63,631 nucleotides of DNA, from positions 1-63,631 of the forward strand of contig SCKN01000009.1 of NCBI GenBank assembly GCA_004124385.1. The letters are read 5' to 3'. The stretch comes from Fidelibacterota bacterium (GTDB taxonomy: Bacteria; Fidelibacterota; Marinisomatia; Marinisomatales; TCS55). Position 1 is the first letter of the stretch; each line of letters starts with the position of its first letter. A model generated the notes under the pieces. That model did not search any database, was not told the DNA's origin, and saw only the letters and a program-made list of their open reading frames with translations. Positions 8,618 to 17,990 of this stretch are shown one piece after another. The translations under genes and the position numbers were made by a program.

Positions 8618-10723
8618 CTAGTGAACCGAACAACGTTTGGTCGGTTCAGTCCCTTTGATAAACACCTCTGTTTCCCAAGGACAAAGGTTTACCGGAAGGT
8701 TTTTTGTCACTTGACAAATTTTCACATTTTCGATACGCTCCGGTTGATCAAATTCTTTTCTGGAATAGGATAACGTATCATGGCTGTCACGCATAAACCG
8801 AGCCCAAGCCGGTAATGCAGCTTTACTTCCATCTAAGCCCTTCCCAAGACTTACTTGTGGATCATCCACTCCGAACCAGGCTCCGGCGGCAATGAATGGC
8901 GAATAGCCCACAAACCATGCATCCGTCCAACCCTGTGTCGTTCCTGTTTTCCCGGCAGCAGGATGGTAAAAATGATATTTCCAACGGGCGCTTCCGCCAG
9001 TGCCCCTATCTAAAACAGTCTGTAGCAAACTTGTCATAATAAAGGATGTTTCAGCGCTTAACACTTCTTCTTTTTGAGGGAAATATTCTTTCAATACATT
9101 TCCATAACGATCTTCAATTTTGGTAATACCGAATGGTTTACAATACACGCCTTTATTGGCAAACGTTCCGTAAGCAGCAACCATTTCAATCAAGTGTACT
9201 TCTGATGTTCCCAAAGCGATAGCGTCCACTGCACGAATATCTGTCGACACACCCATTCGCTGGGCCATTTGCTTTACAGCTTCTGGCGGTACGACTTCCT
9301 GCACCATGCGCACAGAAATCAAATTCATTGACCGGCGCAGCCCTTCGCGAATGGTAGTCAGTCCACCTGTGCTGCCATCATAATTTTGCGGCATCCACTT
9401 CACCCATTCACCTTTGGCATTTCGCACATTCAGAACAACCGGCTGATTCAACAATTGTTTAGTCACCGGCACGCCGTTATCAATAGCTGTCGTATAAACA
9501 AAAGGTTTAAAAATTGATCCTGGTTGGCGTAATGACTGCGTAGCACGGTTGAATTGATCCGGATAATCTGGCCGGCCACCCAACATAGCTAAAATCGCTC
9601 CGGTGCGAATATCCAATGCAACAAATGAACTTTGAACCAACAGTTTGTCACGCAGATCTTCATACAATTCCATTTCTCCGGCCATCATGAGTTTTACTGT
9701 ATCTTCCGGATAGATGCTCAGGTAAGCCAATTTGGAAAATTCTTCCTCATCATTAAATATACGTTTATTCAATTTTTGCTGAATCGCTATAACGGACTTA
9801 AGTACTGCATCTTCAGCAATGTTTTGTAATCGTGAATCCAGAGTCGTATATATTTTTAGCCCATCTCGATAAATATTGATGCCCAATTCATCATCTTCCC
9901 TTTCGAGAAATCTGCGGACATATTCTGTAAAATAAGGTGCAGTTCCTCTGGTCTGCTCTTGCTGGATACTATCCAGCAACCGGGCGCGGGCTTCTGCATA
10001 TTCTCCTTGGGAAATGTATTCCTGATCACGCATTACACGTAGAACTACATTACGTTTGATCAGCGCCCGTTCCGGAAACCGGACCGGAGAATATCGGGCC
10101 GGTGCCGGGAGCAGCCCCACTAATAATGCACTTTCATCTAACGCCAATTCATGTGCATGTTTTCCATAAAATCGTTTTGCCGCTGCTTGGACACCATAGG
10201 TCCCATGACCAAAATGAATACTGTTTAAGTACATTTCCAGGATTTCATCCTTCGTATACGTCCGCTCAATTTGTATGGCGGTGATGACTTCCTTGATCTT
10301 CCGCGTGATTGTTTTCTTGAAACCAATGGTATCATAAAGATTTCTGGCCAGTTGCTGCGTTAAGGAACTAAACCCTGAACTATAACTCATGGTAACCGTA
10401 TTAATTACGACCGCTCGTAATACATCCCGAAGTGAAATTCCCCAATGGTCGTAAAAGCGCCGATCTTCCTTGGCTACAACAGCATCGCGCATATGTTGGG
10501 GAATCTGCTCTAATTCAACAAAGACTCGCTTTTCAAAATACAGTTCATTCAGTAATACACCATCCGCAGAATAAATTCGCGTCACCAAGTCCGGATCATA
10601 ATTCTCTAATTGTTCGATGGAAGGGAGATCAATCGACAAGTAAAAGACATAGGCAAAAATAATGACTATTCCCGCCAAGGCAGTATAGATGGTTCGTTTT
10701 ATTATGTGAAACCAGGATTTCAT
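8618..10723 (-). CDS. Penicillin-binding protein 1A (bifunctional transglycosylase/transpeptidase)
   Basis: A 701-residue class A PBP that polymerises lipid II and crosslinks peptidoglycan in the periplasm. One N-terminal transmembrane helix (about 13-30) anchors it. The GT51 domain has the catalytic EDRRFYDHWG (Glu86) and GFSSLTQQLARNLY. The transpeptidase domain has SIFK (Ser403 nucleophile, Lys406), SMN (465-467) and KTGT (592-595). The C-terminal tail is short, without a PASTA or OB-like extension seen downstream. It is transcribed toward deoA, with only 2 bp between the two stop codons. Length and motif spacing are normal for PBP1A (mrcA/ponA). Confidence 0.94.
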   Translation of the reverse strand: MKSWFHIIKRTIYTALAGIVIIFAYVFYLSIDLPSIEQLENYDPDLVTRIYSADGVLLNELYFEKRVFVELEQIPQHMRDAVVAKEDRRFYDHWGISLRDVLRAVVINTVTMSYSSGFSSLTQQLARNLYDTIGFKKTITRKIKEVITAIQIERTYTKDEILEMYLNSIHFGHGTYGVQAAAKRFYGKHAHELALDESALLVGLLPAPARYSPVRFPERALIKRNVVLRVMRDQEYISQGEYAEARARLLDSIQQEQTRGTAPYFTEYVRRFLEREDDELGINIYRDGLKIYTTLDSRLQNIAEDAVLKSVIAIQQKLNKRIFNDEEEFSKLAYLSIYPEDTVKLMMAGEMELYEDLRDKLLVQSSFVALDIRTGAILAMLGGRPDYPDQFNRATQSLRQPGSIFKPFVYTTAIDNGVPVTKQLLNQPVVLNVRNAKGEWVKWMPQNYDGSTGGLTTIREGLRRSMNLISVRMVQEVVPPEAVKQMAQRMGVSTDIRAVDAIALGTSEVHLIEMVAAYGTFANKGVYCKPFGITKIEDRYGNVLKEYFPQKEEVLSAETSFIMTSLLQTVLDRGTGGSARWKYHFYHPAAGKTGTTQGWTDAWFVGYSPFIAAGAWFGVDDPQVSLGKGLDGSKAALPAWARFMRDSHDTLSYSRKEFDQPERIENVKICQVTKNLPVNLCPWETEVFIKGTEPTKRCSVH

Positions 10724-10801
10724 TGGGTTGAATTTACTGCTTGTTTAAGAATTTGAAATTGGTGAATTATACGGAGAAATGAAAAAACTGTTCCAGCGGA
10801 A

Positions 10802-12199
10802 TCAGCTTTTTCCCAAGGGATGGATCATATCACGAGGCTGAACCAGTTTTTCAAAGTCATCGCCACTCATGTAACCGAGATCGATGATGGCCTCCTTCAA
10901 GGTAGTATTTTCTTTATGAGCTTTTTTAGCCACTTCCGCTGCTTTGTCGTAACCAATATGAGGATTCAGTGCTGTGACTAGCATAAGTGAATTATGAAGA
11001 TTGCTGTGGATTCGATCTTCATTGGCTTCAATCCCATCCACACAATTATCTGCAAAAGAAACGGACACTTCAGCCAATAGTCGGATTGATTGAATTATAT
11101 TAAATGCTATCACAGGACGATAAACATTCAATTCAAAATTTCCGGAAGCGCCAGCCATTGTAATTGTAACATCATTACCGATTATTTGTGTACACACCAT
11201 GGTCATTGCTTCCGCTTGTGTGGGATTCACTTTACCCGGCATGATTGAACTTCCCGGTTCATTTGTGGGGAGACTAATTTCTCCAATTCCTGAACGGGGG
11301 CCACTCCCCAGCCAACGAATATCATTGGCAATTTTATTCAATGAAACGGACACTGTTTTTAATGCAGATGATAATTCTACAATGCTGTCTTGACCGCCTA
11401 ATGCTTCAAATTTATTAGGCGCAGTAACAAAAGGTAAATCTGTCAAGGCTGCAATTTCATTTGCGGCAGCTTCACCGAAGCCTGCAACTGAATTAATACC
11501 TGTTCCTACTGCAGTTCCGCCCATAGCCAATTCATAACAATGGGCTAGTGCATTATTCACACGTGTAATTCCATGTTCTACCATGGACGCATAACCGGAA
11601 AATTCTTGACCTAAACTCAACGGTGTGGCGTCCTGCAAATGGGTCCTCCCCAATTTTATAATATCTTTGAATTCGTCAGTTTTTGATGCCAATGCGCTCT
11701 GTAGTTTTTCCAGCGCCGGGAGCAATTGCTGACAAACGGATTCAACTGAAGCTATATTGATTGCGGATGGGAATGTATCATTGGTGGACTGGGACATATT
11801 CACATGATCATTGGGATGAACCGGATTTTTGCTGCCCAATTCACCACCTAGCATTTCAATGGCACGATTTGCAATCACCTCATTTACATTCATATTGGTT
11901 TGCGTACCGGAACCGGTTTGCCAAACAACCAGAGGAAAATGGTCATCCAATTTCCCTTCAATCACTTCGTCGGCAGCGGATCGTATAGTTTCTGCGGTCT
12001 TTGAATCAAGACTGCCAAAAGATTCATTCACAGTAGCAGCGGCTTTTTTTAAGATTCCGTATGCGCGAATGAATTCACGAGGGAAATGTTCATTCCCAAT
12101 TTTGAAATTTTGGAGAGAGCGCTGTGTTTGTGCGCCCCAATAACGATCGGCAGGAACGTTTACCGGCCCGAGACTATCGCGTTCGGTCCGAGTTGACAT
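10802..12199 (-). CDS. fumC: Fumarate hydratase class II
   Basis: A 465-residue iron-independent fumarase catalysing fumarate + water to (S)-malate in the TCA cycle. The family signature [15 protein letters not shown] is intact, with the preceding [23 protein letters not shown] and the N-terminal [13 protein letters not shown]. The C-terminal [20 protein letters not shown] is also standard. It follows the KorAB genes on the same strand with only 4 bp between korB and fumC, so these TCA-cycle enzymes probably form one operon. Confidence 0.96.
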   Translation of the reverse strand: MSTRTERDSLGPVNVPADRYWGAQTQRSLQNFKIGNEHFPREFIRAYGILKKAAATVNESFGSLDSKTAETIRSAADEVIEGKLDDHFPLVVWQTGSGTQTNMNVNEVIANRAIEMLGGELGSKNPVHPNDHVNMSQSTNDTFPSAINIASVESVCQQLLPALEKLQSALASKTDEFKDIIKLGRTHLQDATPLSLGQEFSGYASMVEHGITRVNNALAHCYELAMGGTAVGTGINSVAGFGEAAANEIAALTDLPFVTAPNKFEALGGQDSIVELSSALKTVSVSLNKIANDIRWLGSGPRSGIGEISLPTNEPGSSIMPGKVNPTQAEAMTMVCTQIIGNDVTITMAGASGNFELNVYRPVIAFNIIQSIRLLAEVSVSFADNCVDGIEANEDRIHSNLHNSLMLVTALNPHIGYDKAAEVAKKAHKENTTLKEAIIDLGYMSGDDFEKLVQPRDMIHPLGKS

Positions 12200-12203
12200 T
12201 ACT

Positions 12204-13229
12204 TTATTTTACCTCCCACGTATCACCGGAATTCAATAAGTCCTGAATACTTCCGGTACCGCGCACATCAATAGCTTTGGCTATTTGTTTTGAAACCATA
12301 TCATCATAAACAGGCGCATCAATGTTGTATAAAACACCAATGGGATCCGGAAATTCAGGTTGATATGTAAAGTTGGCTAACATAGATGCAACAACGTAAT
12401 CTGATTCATTATGAACCATTATATCATCTGTAGAAAATTTTCCGTTTAATTCAACAATTGTTGGAGTATTCCCATCCATATGAATACCTTTGTTTTTTTC
12501 AGCTCCAAATAACATGGGCTGACCATTCTCCAGCCAAAGAACTTTATCTGCTTTACTTTCTTTATTAGTCATTGGAGCAAATGCGCCATCATTAAAAATA
12601 TTACAGTTTTGATAAATCTCCAAGAATGAAGTACCCTTATGTTTATATGATCGTTCAATCATCACTTGTAAATGTTTCGTTTCACGATCGATCGCTCGAG
12701 CTACAAATGTGGCATCTGCGCCTAATGCTAATGTGAGGGGGTTAAAAGGTCTATCCAATGAACCTAAAGGAGAAGATTTTGTTACCTTTCCGATTTCAGA
12801 TGTCGGTGAATACTGACCTTTGGTTAGTCCATAAATACGATTATTAAATAAAAGTACATTAATATCTAAATTACGCCTTAACAGATGAATGGTGTGGTTT
12901 CCACCAATTGAAAGTCCATCACCGTCACCCGTTACCACCCAAACAGATAATTCCGGATTGGCAATTTTTACGCCTGATGCAATAGCAGGGGCACGACCAT
13001 GAATCGTATGGAAACCATAAGTATTCATATAATATGGGAAACGACTGGAACAACCAATTCCGGAAATGAAAACCACATTTTCCTTATCCATTCCCAAATC
13101 TGGAAATAATTTTTGAGTCTGAGCTAAAATAGCATAATCACCACAACCAGGACACCAGCGAACTGCTTGATCCGATGTAAAATCCATCTTTGTATATTTA
13201 TTTTTTTGCACTGTCTTTGATTTAGCCAT
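12204..13229 (-). CDS. korB: 2-oxoacid:ferredoxin oxidoreductase, beta subunit
   Basis: A 341-residue subunit carrying thiamine diphosphate and a [4Fe-4S] cluster; with KorA it oxidatively decarboxylates 2-oxoglutarate (or a related 2-oxoacid) to the acyl-CoA and reduced ferredoxin, or runs in reverse. Visible features are [12 protein letters not shown] near residue 26, GIGCSSR, and the TPP motif [12 protein letters not shown]...[11 protein letters not shown]. It starts 2 bp after korA ends and ends 4 bp before fumC. The neighbourhood supports 2-oxoglutarate as substrate but does not prove it. Confidence 0.92.
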   Translation of the reverse strand: MAKSKTVQKNKYTKMDFTSDQAVRWCPGCGDYAILAQTQKLFPDLGMDKENVVFISGIGCSSRFPYYMNTYGFHTIHGRAPAIASGVKIANPELSVWVVTGDGDGLSIGGNHTIHLLRRNLDINVLLFNNRIYGLTKGQYSPTSEIGKVTKSSPLGSLDRPFNPLTLALGADATFVARAIDRETKHLQVMIERSYKHKGTSFLEIYQNCNIFNDGAFAPMTNKESKADKVLWLENGQPMLFGAEKNKGIHMDGNTPTIVELNGKFSTDDIMVHNESDYVVASMLANFTYQPEFPDPIGVLYNIDAPVYDDMVSKQIAKAIDVRGTGSIQDLLNSGDTWEVK

Positions 13230-13231
13230 AA

Positions 13232-15079
13232 TCAGCTTCCCAACCTTTCATTAATTTTTTCAATAATTACGCCTTTACCAATTGGTTTTCCCCGTACAAT
13301 GTTCAATCCGTGAGCATCCACCAAATATTCAGCTCTAATTAATTTGATTAATTGACCCATATTGATTTCTGGGATTAACACGTTTTTAAAACGAATTAAA
13401 ATCTCACCTAGATCTTTTGGTAAAGGATTCAACCAGCGCAGATGTACATGGCTTACAGATTTGCCGTCATCTTGTAAATCTTCAGCGGCTGAACGACAGG
13501 CACCCATGGTTCCGCCCCAGCTCAATATCAATAATTCACCGCTGGACTTACCATAAATTTCAGTGGGTGGAATGTCGTTTACGACATTATTGACTTTTTG
13601 CTGTCGCGTGAGCGTCATATGGTGGTGATTTTCCGGATCATAGTTCACATTACCGGTTACGTCCTCTTTTTCCAAGCCGCCAATGCGGTGTTCCAGCCCA
13701 GCAGTTCCCGGGATCGCCCAAGGACGTGCCAGCGTTTCTTTATTTCGAAGGTAAGGCATGAACTGGCCATCGACTATGCTGGACGTATCTGCAAACGAAA
13801 CATCAATGGGTTCCAAATCGTCTAAATTGGGAATTGCCCAAGGTTCTGATCCATTGGCCAAATATCCATCCGTTAGCAGCATGACAGGTGTCATGTATTT
13901 CAAAGCAATACGGCATGCTTCATAAGCAGCATAAAAGCAATCGCCAGGTGTGGCCGCAGCGATTACAGGCAGAGGTGCTTCACCATTACGTCCATACAAC
14001 GCTTGTAATAAATCGGCTTGTTCTGTTTTGGTCGGCAATCCTGTACTGGGTCCGCCACGTTGAACATTCACGATCACCATGGGCAGTTCCGCTATGATAG
14101 CTAATCCAAGAGCTTCTCCTTTTAATGCAATCCCGGGCCCGGACGAAGCCGTCACTGCAAGGTTGCCGGTAAACGCAGCACCAATAATGGATGTCATTCC
14201 TGCAATTTCATCTTCTGCCTGAAACGTTTTCACATTGTGGTGTTTTAATGCTGCAAGATGATGGAGTATATCACTGGCTGGTGTGATGGGATAGCTGCCG
14301 TAGAATAAGGGCAGTTTTGATTTTTCAGCAGCGGCCACCAGACCTAATGTTAGGGCATAATTCCCTACAATATTGCGATAAGTTCCGGCAGGTAGGTCCG
14401 CTTTATCAACTTTATAACGGGTGGTAAAAATTTCTGTTGTTTCGCCATAGTTATAACCGGCTTCCATGGCTCTCACATTGGCTTCGATCAGTTCCGGCCG
14501 TTTGGCAAATTTCATCTCCAACCAGTTTTTTGTGGTCTCCATAGGACGGTCATAAATCCAATACAACAGACCCAATGCAAATAGGTTTTTGGTTCGATTT
14601 ACTGTCTTCGGAGTTAAGCTCATATCAGCACAGACTTCTGCAACAATCTTGCTCATATCAATGGCATAGACTCGGAAATAATCTTCCAATGATCCATCTT
14701 CCAGTGGATTGGAATCGAAACCAGCATATGTTAGATTTTTTTTTGTAAATGATGCTGTATTACAAATTAGCATCCCGCCAGGCTCTAATTCTGCACGATG
14801 CACTTTTAGAGCAGCAGGATTCATGGCAACCAGAACGTCAACTTTATCGCCAGGCGTATGGATATTTTTGGAACTAAAGTGAATTTGGAATGCACTAACA
14901 CCAGCCAATGAACCTGCGGGAGCACGAATTTCTGCAGGGTAATCTGGAAGCGTGCTTAAATCATTTCCGACAATGGCAGTGGTATCTGAGAATCGTCCGC
15001 CGGCGAGCTGCATACCATCGCCGGAATCACCTGCGAAGCGGATGACAACATTTTCTATATTTTTAAACGTTTTTTCCAT
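13232..15079 (-). CDS. korA: 2-oxoacid:ferredoxin oxidoreductase, fused gamma-alpha subunit
   Basis: A 615-residue protein in which the CoA-handling gamma domain (about residues 10-190, starting VIRFAGDSGDGMQLAG) is fused ahead of the alpha domain (YPITPASDILHHL, AEDEIAGM, GGPSTGLPTKTEQADL). This is the usual two-gene form of 2-oxoglutarate:ferredoxin oxidoreductase. It pairs with korB and fumC downstream. Use of ferredoxin rather than an NAD-linked dehydrogenase for this step is compatible with a micro-oxic or flexible metabolism. Its divergent neighbour begins 221 bp away with no clear shared promoter motif. Confidence 0.92.
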   Translation of the reverse strand: MEKTFKNIENVVIRFAGDSGDGMQLAGGRFSDTTAIVGNDLSTLPDYPAEIRAPAGSLAGVSAFQIHFSSKNIHTPGDKVDVLVAMNPAALKVHRAELEPGGMLICNTASFTKKNLTYAGFDSNPLEDGSLEDYFRVYAIDMSKIVAEVCADMSLTPKTVNRTKNLFALGLLYWIYDRPMETTKNWLEMKFAKRPELIEANVRAMEAGYNYGETTEIFTTRYKVDKADLPAGTYRNIVGNYALTLGLVAAAEKSKLPLFYGSYPITPASDILHHLAALKHHNVKTFQAEDEIAGMTSIIGAAFTGNLAVTASSGPGIALKGEALGLAIIAELPMVIVNVQRGGPSTGLPTKTEQADLLQALYGRNGEAPLPVIAAATPGDCFYAAYEACRIALKYMTPVMLLTDGYLANGSEPWAIPNLDDLEPIDVSFADTSSIVDGQFMPYLRNKETLARPWAIPGTAGLEHRIGGLEKEDVTGNVNYDPENHHHMTLTRQQKVNNVVNDIPPTEIYGKSSGELLILSWGGTMGACRSAAEDLQDDGKSVSHVHLRWLNPLPKDLGEILIRFKNVLIPEINMGQLIKLIRAEYLVDAHGLNIVRGKPIGKGVIIEKINERLGS

Positions 15080-15300
15080 AAAATATATAGGGGGTGTAAT
15101 CTAGGGTTTAAATACAAAAACTCCAGTAATTAGTGAGACTCTTTAGTCATTCAAAAGTAATGTTTTCAATCAATTTCTGTCTTGTCCAGTTGCAAATTTA
15201 CCATGCTGTTTATACGTAAATCAATTGTAATAGTACTTGAATGTATTCATGATGAAATTTGCACCTTACTCTCTAAAAGTGTAAACTTGATAGCGTTTAA

Positions 15301-16104
15301 ATGAGTCCGAAACATAATCCGAGCCAACTTTCCATATTCCCTGAAATATCGGGGGGTCTTTCTGCGCCTTCGATTGCAACCATTCCAGAATTCGATAAAG
15401 CATTAGGCAATCTAATAAAAATGAGTGATTTGGGAGCATTTATTCAAATCAATATTCATGGTATTGATAAAATTTATTCCTTGAACTTGAATGAGTTAAA
15501 CATCCCAGTAGATTTTTTATATAACAATGTTCCTCCTGCTCCCATTACAGTTCATATTTTTCCCCGAGATACACAAAAAGCATTGAAAAAACTGACATAT
15601 GGAGTGAAAACATTTTTTAATCGCGGTAATTCATTCAATACATCATTTGGTTATTTCCTTTTCCGGAGTCATTTCCCATTCTGGAAAACATATTTACTTG
15701 AACAACAAGAAACATTAAATCAATATTTAACCGATTCGTTGAGCAAAGGAATTTTTGGACAATATTTTTTAGATCATTTTCAACAAGGATACGATTATAT
15801 AAAAAATGCCGCAGCGGACACAGCTCCATGGACTTTCCGGGAAAAACTATTATTAAAAGATATTCAAGAATGTCGAAATAACCTTATCGAAAGCCAGGCG
15901 ACTCTTTCAGCTTTGAAAGCGACTGATTTGGATTTTCCATTTCAAGTTTTAACATTGAAAACAGCCCATATTCCTATGGTATTACATCAATACCAATCTC
16001 AAATTCATATCCATTCTGTATTCAAAACTATTCATCTAGAATATTTATCCGATATTGATGTTAATACAATTGAAGATGTTCGAAAATTAACAGAAAAATT
16101 ATAA
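15301..16104 (+). CDS. Conserved-looking protein of unknown function, coupled to selD
   Basis: A 267-residue soluble protein that I do not recognise. It has no signal peptide or membrane helix. The N-terminal 30 residues are Pro/Ser-rich, the centre is rich in Phe and Tyr (KTFFNRGNSF, GYFLFRSHFPFW), and the C-terminal half is helical. Its stop codon TAA shares one base with the ATG of selD, so the two are almost certainly translated together. That coupling suggests, but does not show, a link to selenium metabolism. Codon use looks like that of neighbouring genes. Confidence 0.7.
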   Translation: MSPKHNPSQLSIFPEISGGLSAPSIATIPEFDKALGNLIKMSDLGAFIQINIHGIDKIYSLNLNELNIPVDFLYNNVPPAPITVHIFPRDTQKALKKLTYGVKTFFNRGNSFNTSFGYFLFRSHFPFWKTYLLEQQETLNQYLTDSLSKGIFGQYFLDHFQQGYDYIKNAAADTAPWTFREKLLLKDIQECRNNLIESQATLSALKATDLDFPFQVLTLKTAHIPMVLHQYQSQIHIHSVFKTIHLEYLSDIDVNTIEDVRKLTEKL

Positions 16105-17153
16105 TGAAAACCAAAGAACAGATTAGACTGACTACCCTTTCTCACGGCAGCGGTTGAGCGTGTAAAATTGGTCCAAAAGACCTGTCCCAGGTTCTGGGTC
16201 AACTCAACTTAATGCAAGACGATCGTGTCATCGTTGGCTTTGATGGTGCCGACGATGCCGCCGTGGTGCACTTGGGAGGCGAAAAATATATCCTCCAAAC
16301 AGTAGATTTTTTTACTCCGATTGTGGATGATCCATATCAATTTGGGCAGATCGCTGCTGCTAACTCTCTATCAGATATCTATGCTATGGGTGGAACTCCA
16401 TTGTTTGCATTGAACATCGTTGGCTTTCCAATCAACGAATTGCCCAAGTCAATATTATCTGAAATTCTGCAGGGAGGTGCCGATAAAGCAGCCGAAGCGG
16501 GGATTACTATAGTCGGGGGACACTCGATTGATGATAAAGAACCTAAATATGGTTTGGTCGTTACCGGTGAAGTTGAAAAAAACAAATTGGTGCGCAACAA
16601 TGGCGCCCTTCCGGGAGATGTCCTTATTTTAACCAAACCGCTTGGCACAGGAATCATATCCACAGCAATCAAAAAAGAAAAAGCTTCAGAAAAACAAATC
16701 AATGCAGTTGTGGAATCCATGTCTGCATTAAATAAAGCTGCCGCTGATGCTATGAACGGATTGGATATTCATGCTGTCACCGATGTGACTGGCTTTGGGT
16801 TGTTGGGTCACTTGCGGGAAATGTGCCTGGCCAGCGATGTGTCTGCAGAGATTAATTTCAAGAATTTGGACTTTCTGAAGGGCGTTCGTGAACTGGCTGA
16901 AGCTGGAGTTGTTCCTGGCGGTACAAAACGCAACCTGGATTTCGTAAAGGAAGATGTGAACTTTGATGAAAGCCTTTCAGACGTAGAGCAATTACTGACA
17001 GCAGATGCACAAACATCTGGAGGATTGTTAATTGCAATACCCGAAAAATCTGTTCCTGATTATATAAATAATATGGATCCTGATTATTTTTATAAGCCAG
17101 TTCAGATCGGCATGATAACTGATAAAACAGCATATCTGATTTCAGTTAATTAA
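16104..17153 (+). CDS. selD: Selenide, water dikinase, itself a selenoprotein (UGA = Sec18)
   Basis: SelD makes selenophosphate from selenide and ATP, the selenium donor for selenocysteine and selenouridine. The reading frame starts at the ATG at 16104 and contains one in-frame TGA at 16155-16157. Read through, the N-terminus has SHGSG-U-ACKIGP, which matches the E. coli SHGAGCGCKISP, with Sec at the catalytic Cys17 position and the essential lysine at residue 21. The frame then continues without a stop for 331 codons (GFDGADDAAVV, GGHSIDDKEPKYGL, DVTGFGLLGHL), giving 349 residues, the normal length. A start at 16212 would remove the active site and the glycine-rich loop. The ATG overlaps the stop of the upstream orphan gene. 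Confidence 0.95.
16155..16205 (+). promoter_or_regulatory. Sec UGA codon and putative bacterial SECIS hairpin
   Basis: After the in-frame TGA (16155-16157) a hairpin forms at 16186-16198: CCCAG, loop GTT, CTGGG. A lower GAC/GTC pairing (16179-16181 with 16198-16200) is an alternative extension. The first loop base is G, as in known bacterial SECIS elements, and the loop starts 33 bases after the UGA, within the range reported for bSECIS. It would recruit SelB-Sec-tRNA. The fold was done by eye. Confidence 0.7.
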
Positions 17154-17156
17154 CCC

Positions 17157-17171
17157 CGACAAATTTTGTCG
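17157..17171 (+). promoter_or_regulatory. Inverted repeat between selD and the Rrf2 gene
   Basis: CGACAAA-T-TTTGTCG is a perfect 7-bp inverted repeat 4 bp after the selD stop. It shares the half-site CCCGACAAA with the operator-like repeat at 17213-17233. It may be a second binding site for the Rrf2 regulator; without a long T tract it is a poor terminator. Confidence 0.45.
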
Positions 17172-17181
17172 TAAATAGTCC

Positions 17182-17211
17182 TTGTCTTGCATTTTAATAC
17201 CCTGGTAAATT
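17182..17211 (+). promoter_or_regulatory. Candidate promoter of the SUF operon
   Basis: TTGTCT at 17182-17187 and TAAATT at 17206-17211 are 18 bp apart, fitting a sigma-70 promoter. Transcription would begin around 17218, inside the inverted repeat at 17213-17233, so a bound repressor would block it. Confidence 0.45.
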
Positions 17212-17212
17212 T

Positions 17213-17233
17213 ACCCGACAAAAATAGTCGGGT
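17213..17233 (+). promoter_or_regulatory. IscR type-1-like operator
   Basis: A perfect 7-bp inverted repeat, ACCCGAC and GTCGGGT around AAAAATA, ends 5 bp before the ATG of the Rrf2 gene. Aligned with the E. coli IscR type-1 consensus (ATASYYGACTRWWWYAGTCRRSTAT), 21 of 25 positions agree by my count. It sits across the predicted start of transcription, as expected for autorepression by holo-IscR. Confidence 0.65.
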
Positions 17234-17238
17234 TAGAT

Positions 17239-17637
17239 ATGCTTAAAATTACAAGAAAAGTTGAATACGCCTTGATTGCCCTGCGTCATATGCAAGAAAA
17301 GGAAAAAGACGAATTGACCAATGCCAAGGAAATTGCAGAACAATATGGCATGCCTGTTGAGCTCTTGGCGAAAACCTTACAGCACTTGGCTCGGGAAAAA
17401 ATTGTAGAAGCTGTTCAGGGGCCTCATGGAGGTTATCGCATAAAGAAATGTCTGGAAGATATCAATATGAAGGACTTCTTTGAAAAAATGGAAGGTCCCT
17501 TGGGAATAATGGACTGCTATTTTGATTCAGATTGCACGCTTGTCCCTATGTGCAATATTCGCACACCGATTCAACGCATCAACGAAAGCATGCGCTCCAT
17601 GTTTGAGAATATGTCCGTCGGTGAGATTACCCAGTGA
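17239..17637 (+). CDS. Rrf2-family Fe-S regulator, IscR-like
   Basis: A 132-residue winged-helix regulator of the Rrf2 family. The N-terminal helix-turn-helix (about 1-60, ITRKVEYALIALRHM) and wing (GPHGGYRI) are typical. Cys93, Cys99 and Cys105 reproduce the C-x5-C-x5-C spacing of E. coli IscR (Cys92, 98, 104), which binds a [2Fe-2S] cluster. It heads the SUF operon, so it probably senses Fe-S status and represses its own operon when cluster-loaded. An IscR-type inverted repeat lies directly upstream. SufR/CymR-like relatives exist, but the Cys spacing favours an IscR-type role. Confidence 0.88.
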   Translation: MLKITRKVEYALIALRHMQEKEKDELTNAKEIAEQYGMPVELLAKTLQHLAREKIVEAVQGPHGGYRIKKCLEDINMKDFFEKMEGPLGIMDCYFDSDCTLVPMCNIRTPIQRINESMRSMFENMSVGEITQ

Positions 17638-17644
17638 GGCAATG

Positions 17645-17989
17645 ATGGCAATTAATAAAGAACATATTATTGATGTTTTAAAACAGTGTTTCGACCCAGA
17701 GATACCGGTAGATCTTTGGAATCTGGGACTTATTTATGATATTAAAATTGATGAACAGAATGTAGTGATTACTATGTCTCTTACTACGCCCGGTTGCGGT
17801 ATGGCACAAATGATGGCAGAAGATATTAAAACAAAAGTGACTAGTTTAAACAGTATTGAAGAAACGACAGTTGAAGTAACATTCGACCCTCCATGGAATC
17901 CAGAAATGATGTCGGATGAAGCCAAAGAAAAGCTTGGCTTCTCTCCAAGTAAAACTCAATCAGAAAATATATCTACAGAGTGGGATTAA
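17645..17989 (+). CDS. DUF59/MIP18-family Fe-S assembly protein
   Basis: A 114-residue protein of the DUF59 (MIP18, PaaD, SufT core) family, implicated in maturation of Fe-S proteins. Family motifs are DPEIPVDLWNLGLIYD, the conserved TTPGCGM and VEVTFDPPWNPEMMSD. The start at 17645 is preferred over the ATG 3 bp upstream because GAGG at 17636-17639 then has a 5-bp spacing. It starts 8 bp after the Rrf2 gene and ends 1 bp before the SufA-like gene. The operon has a second DUF59 protein (22280-22837), so the two may serve different targets. Confidence 0.88.
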   Translation: MAINKEHIIDVLKQCFDPEIPVDLWNLGLIYDIKIDEQNVVITMSLTTPGCGMAQMMAEDIKTKVTSLNSIEETTVEVTFDPPWNPEMMSDEAKEKLGFSPSKTQSENISTEWD

Positions 17990-17990
17990 A

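Noticed and set aside
16212-17153. selD starting at the first open ATG at 16212
   Set aside because: This would lack the catalytic residue, the essential Lys and the glycine-rich loop. The in-frame upstream sequence matches SelD perfectly with UGA as Sec.
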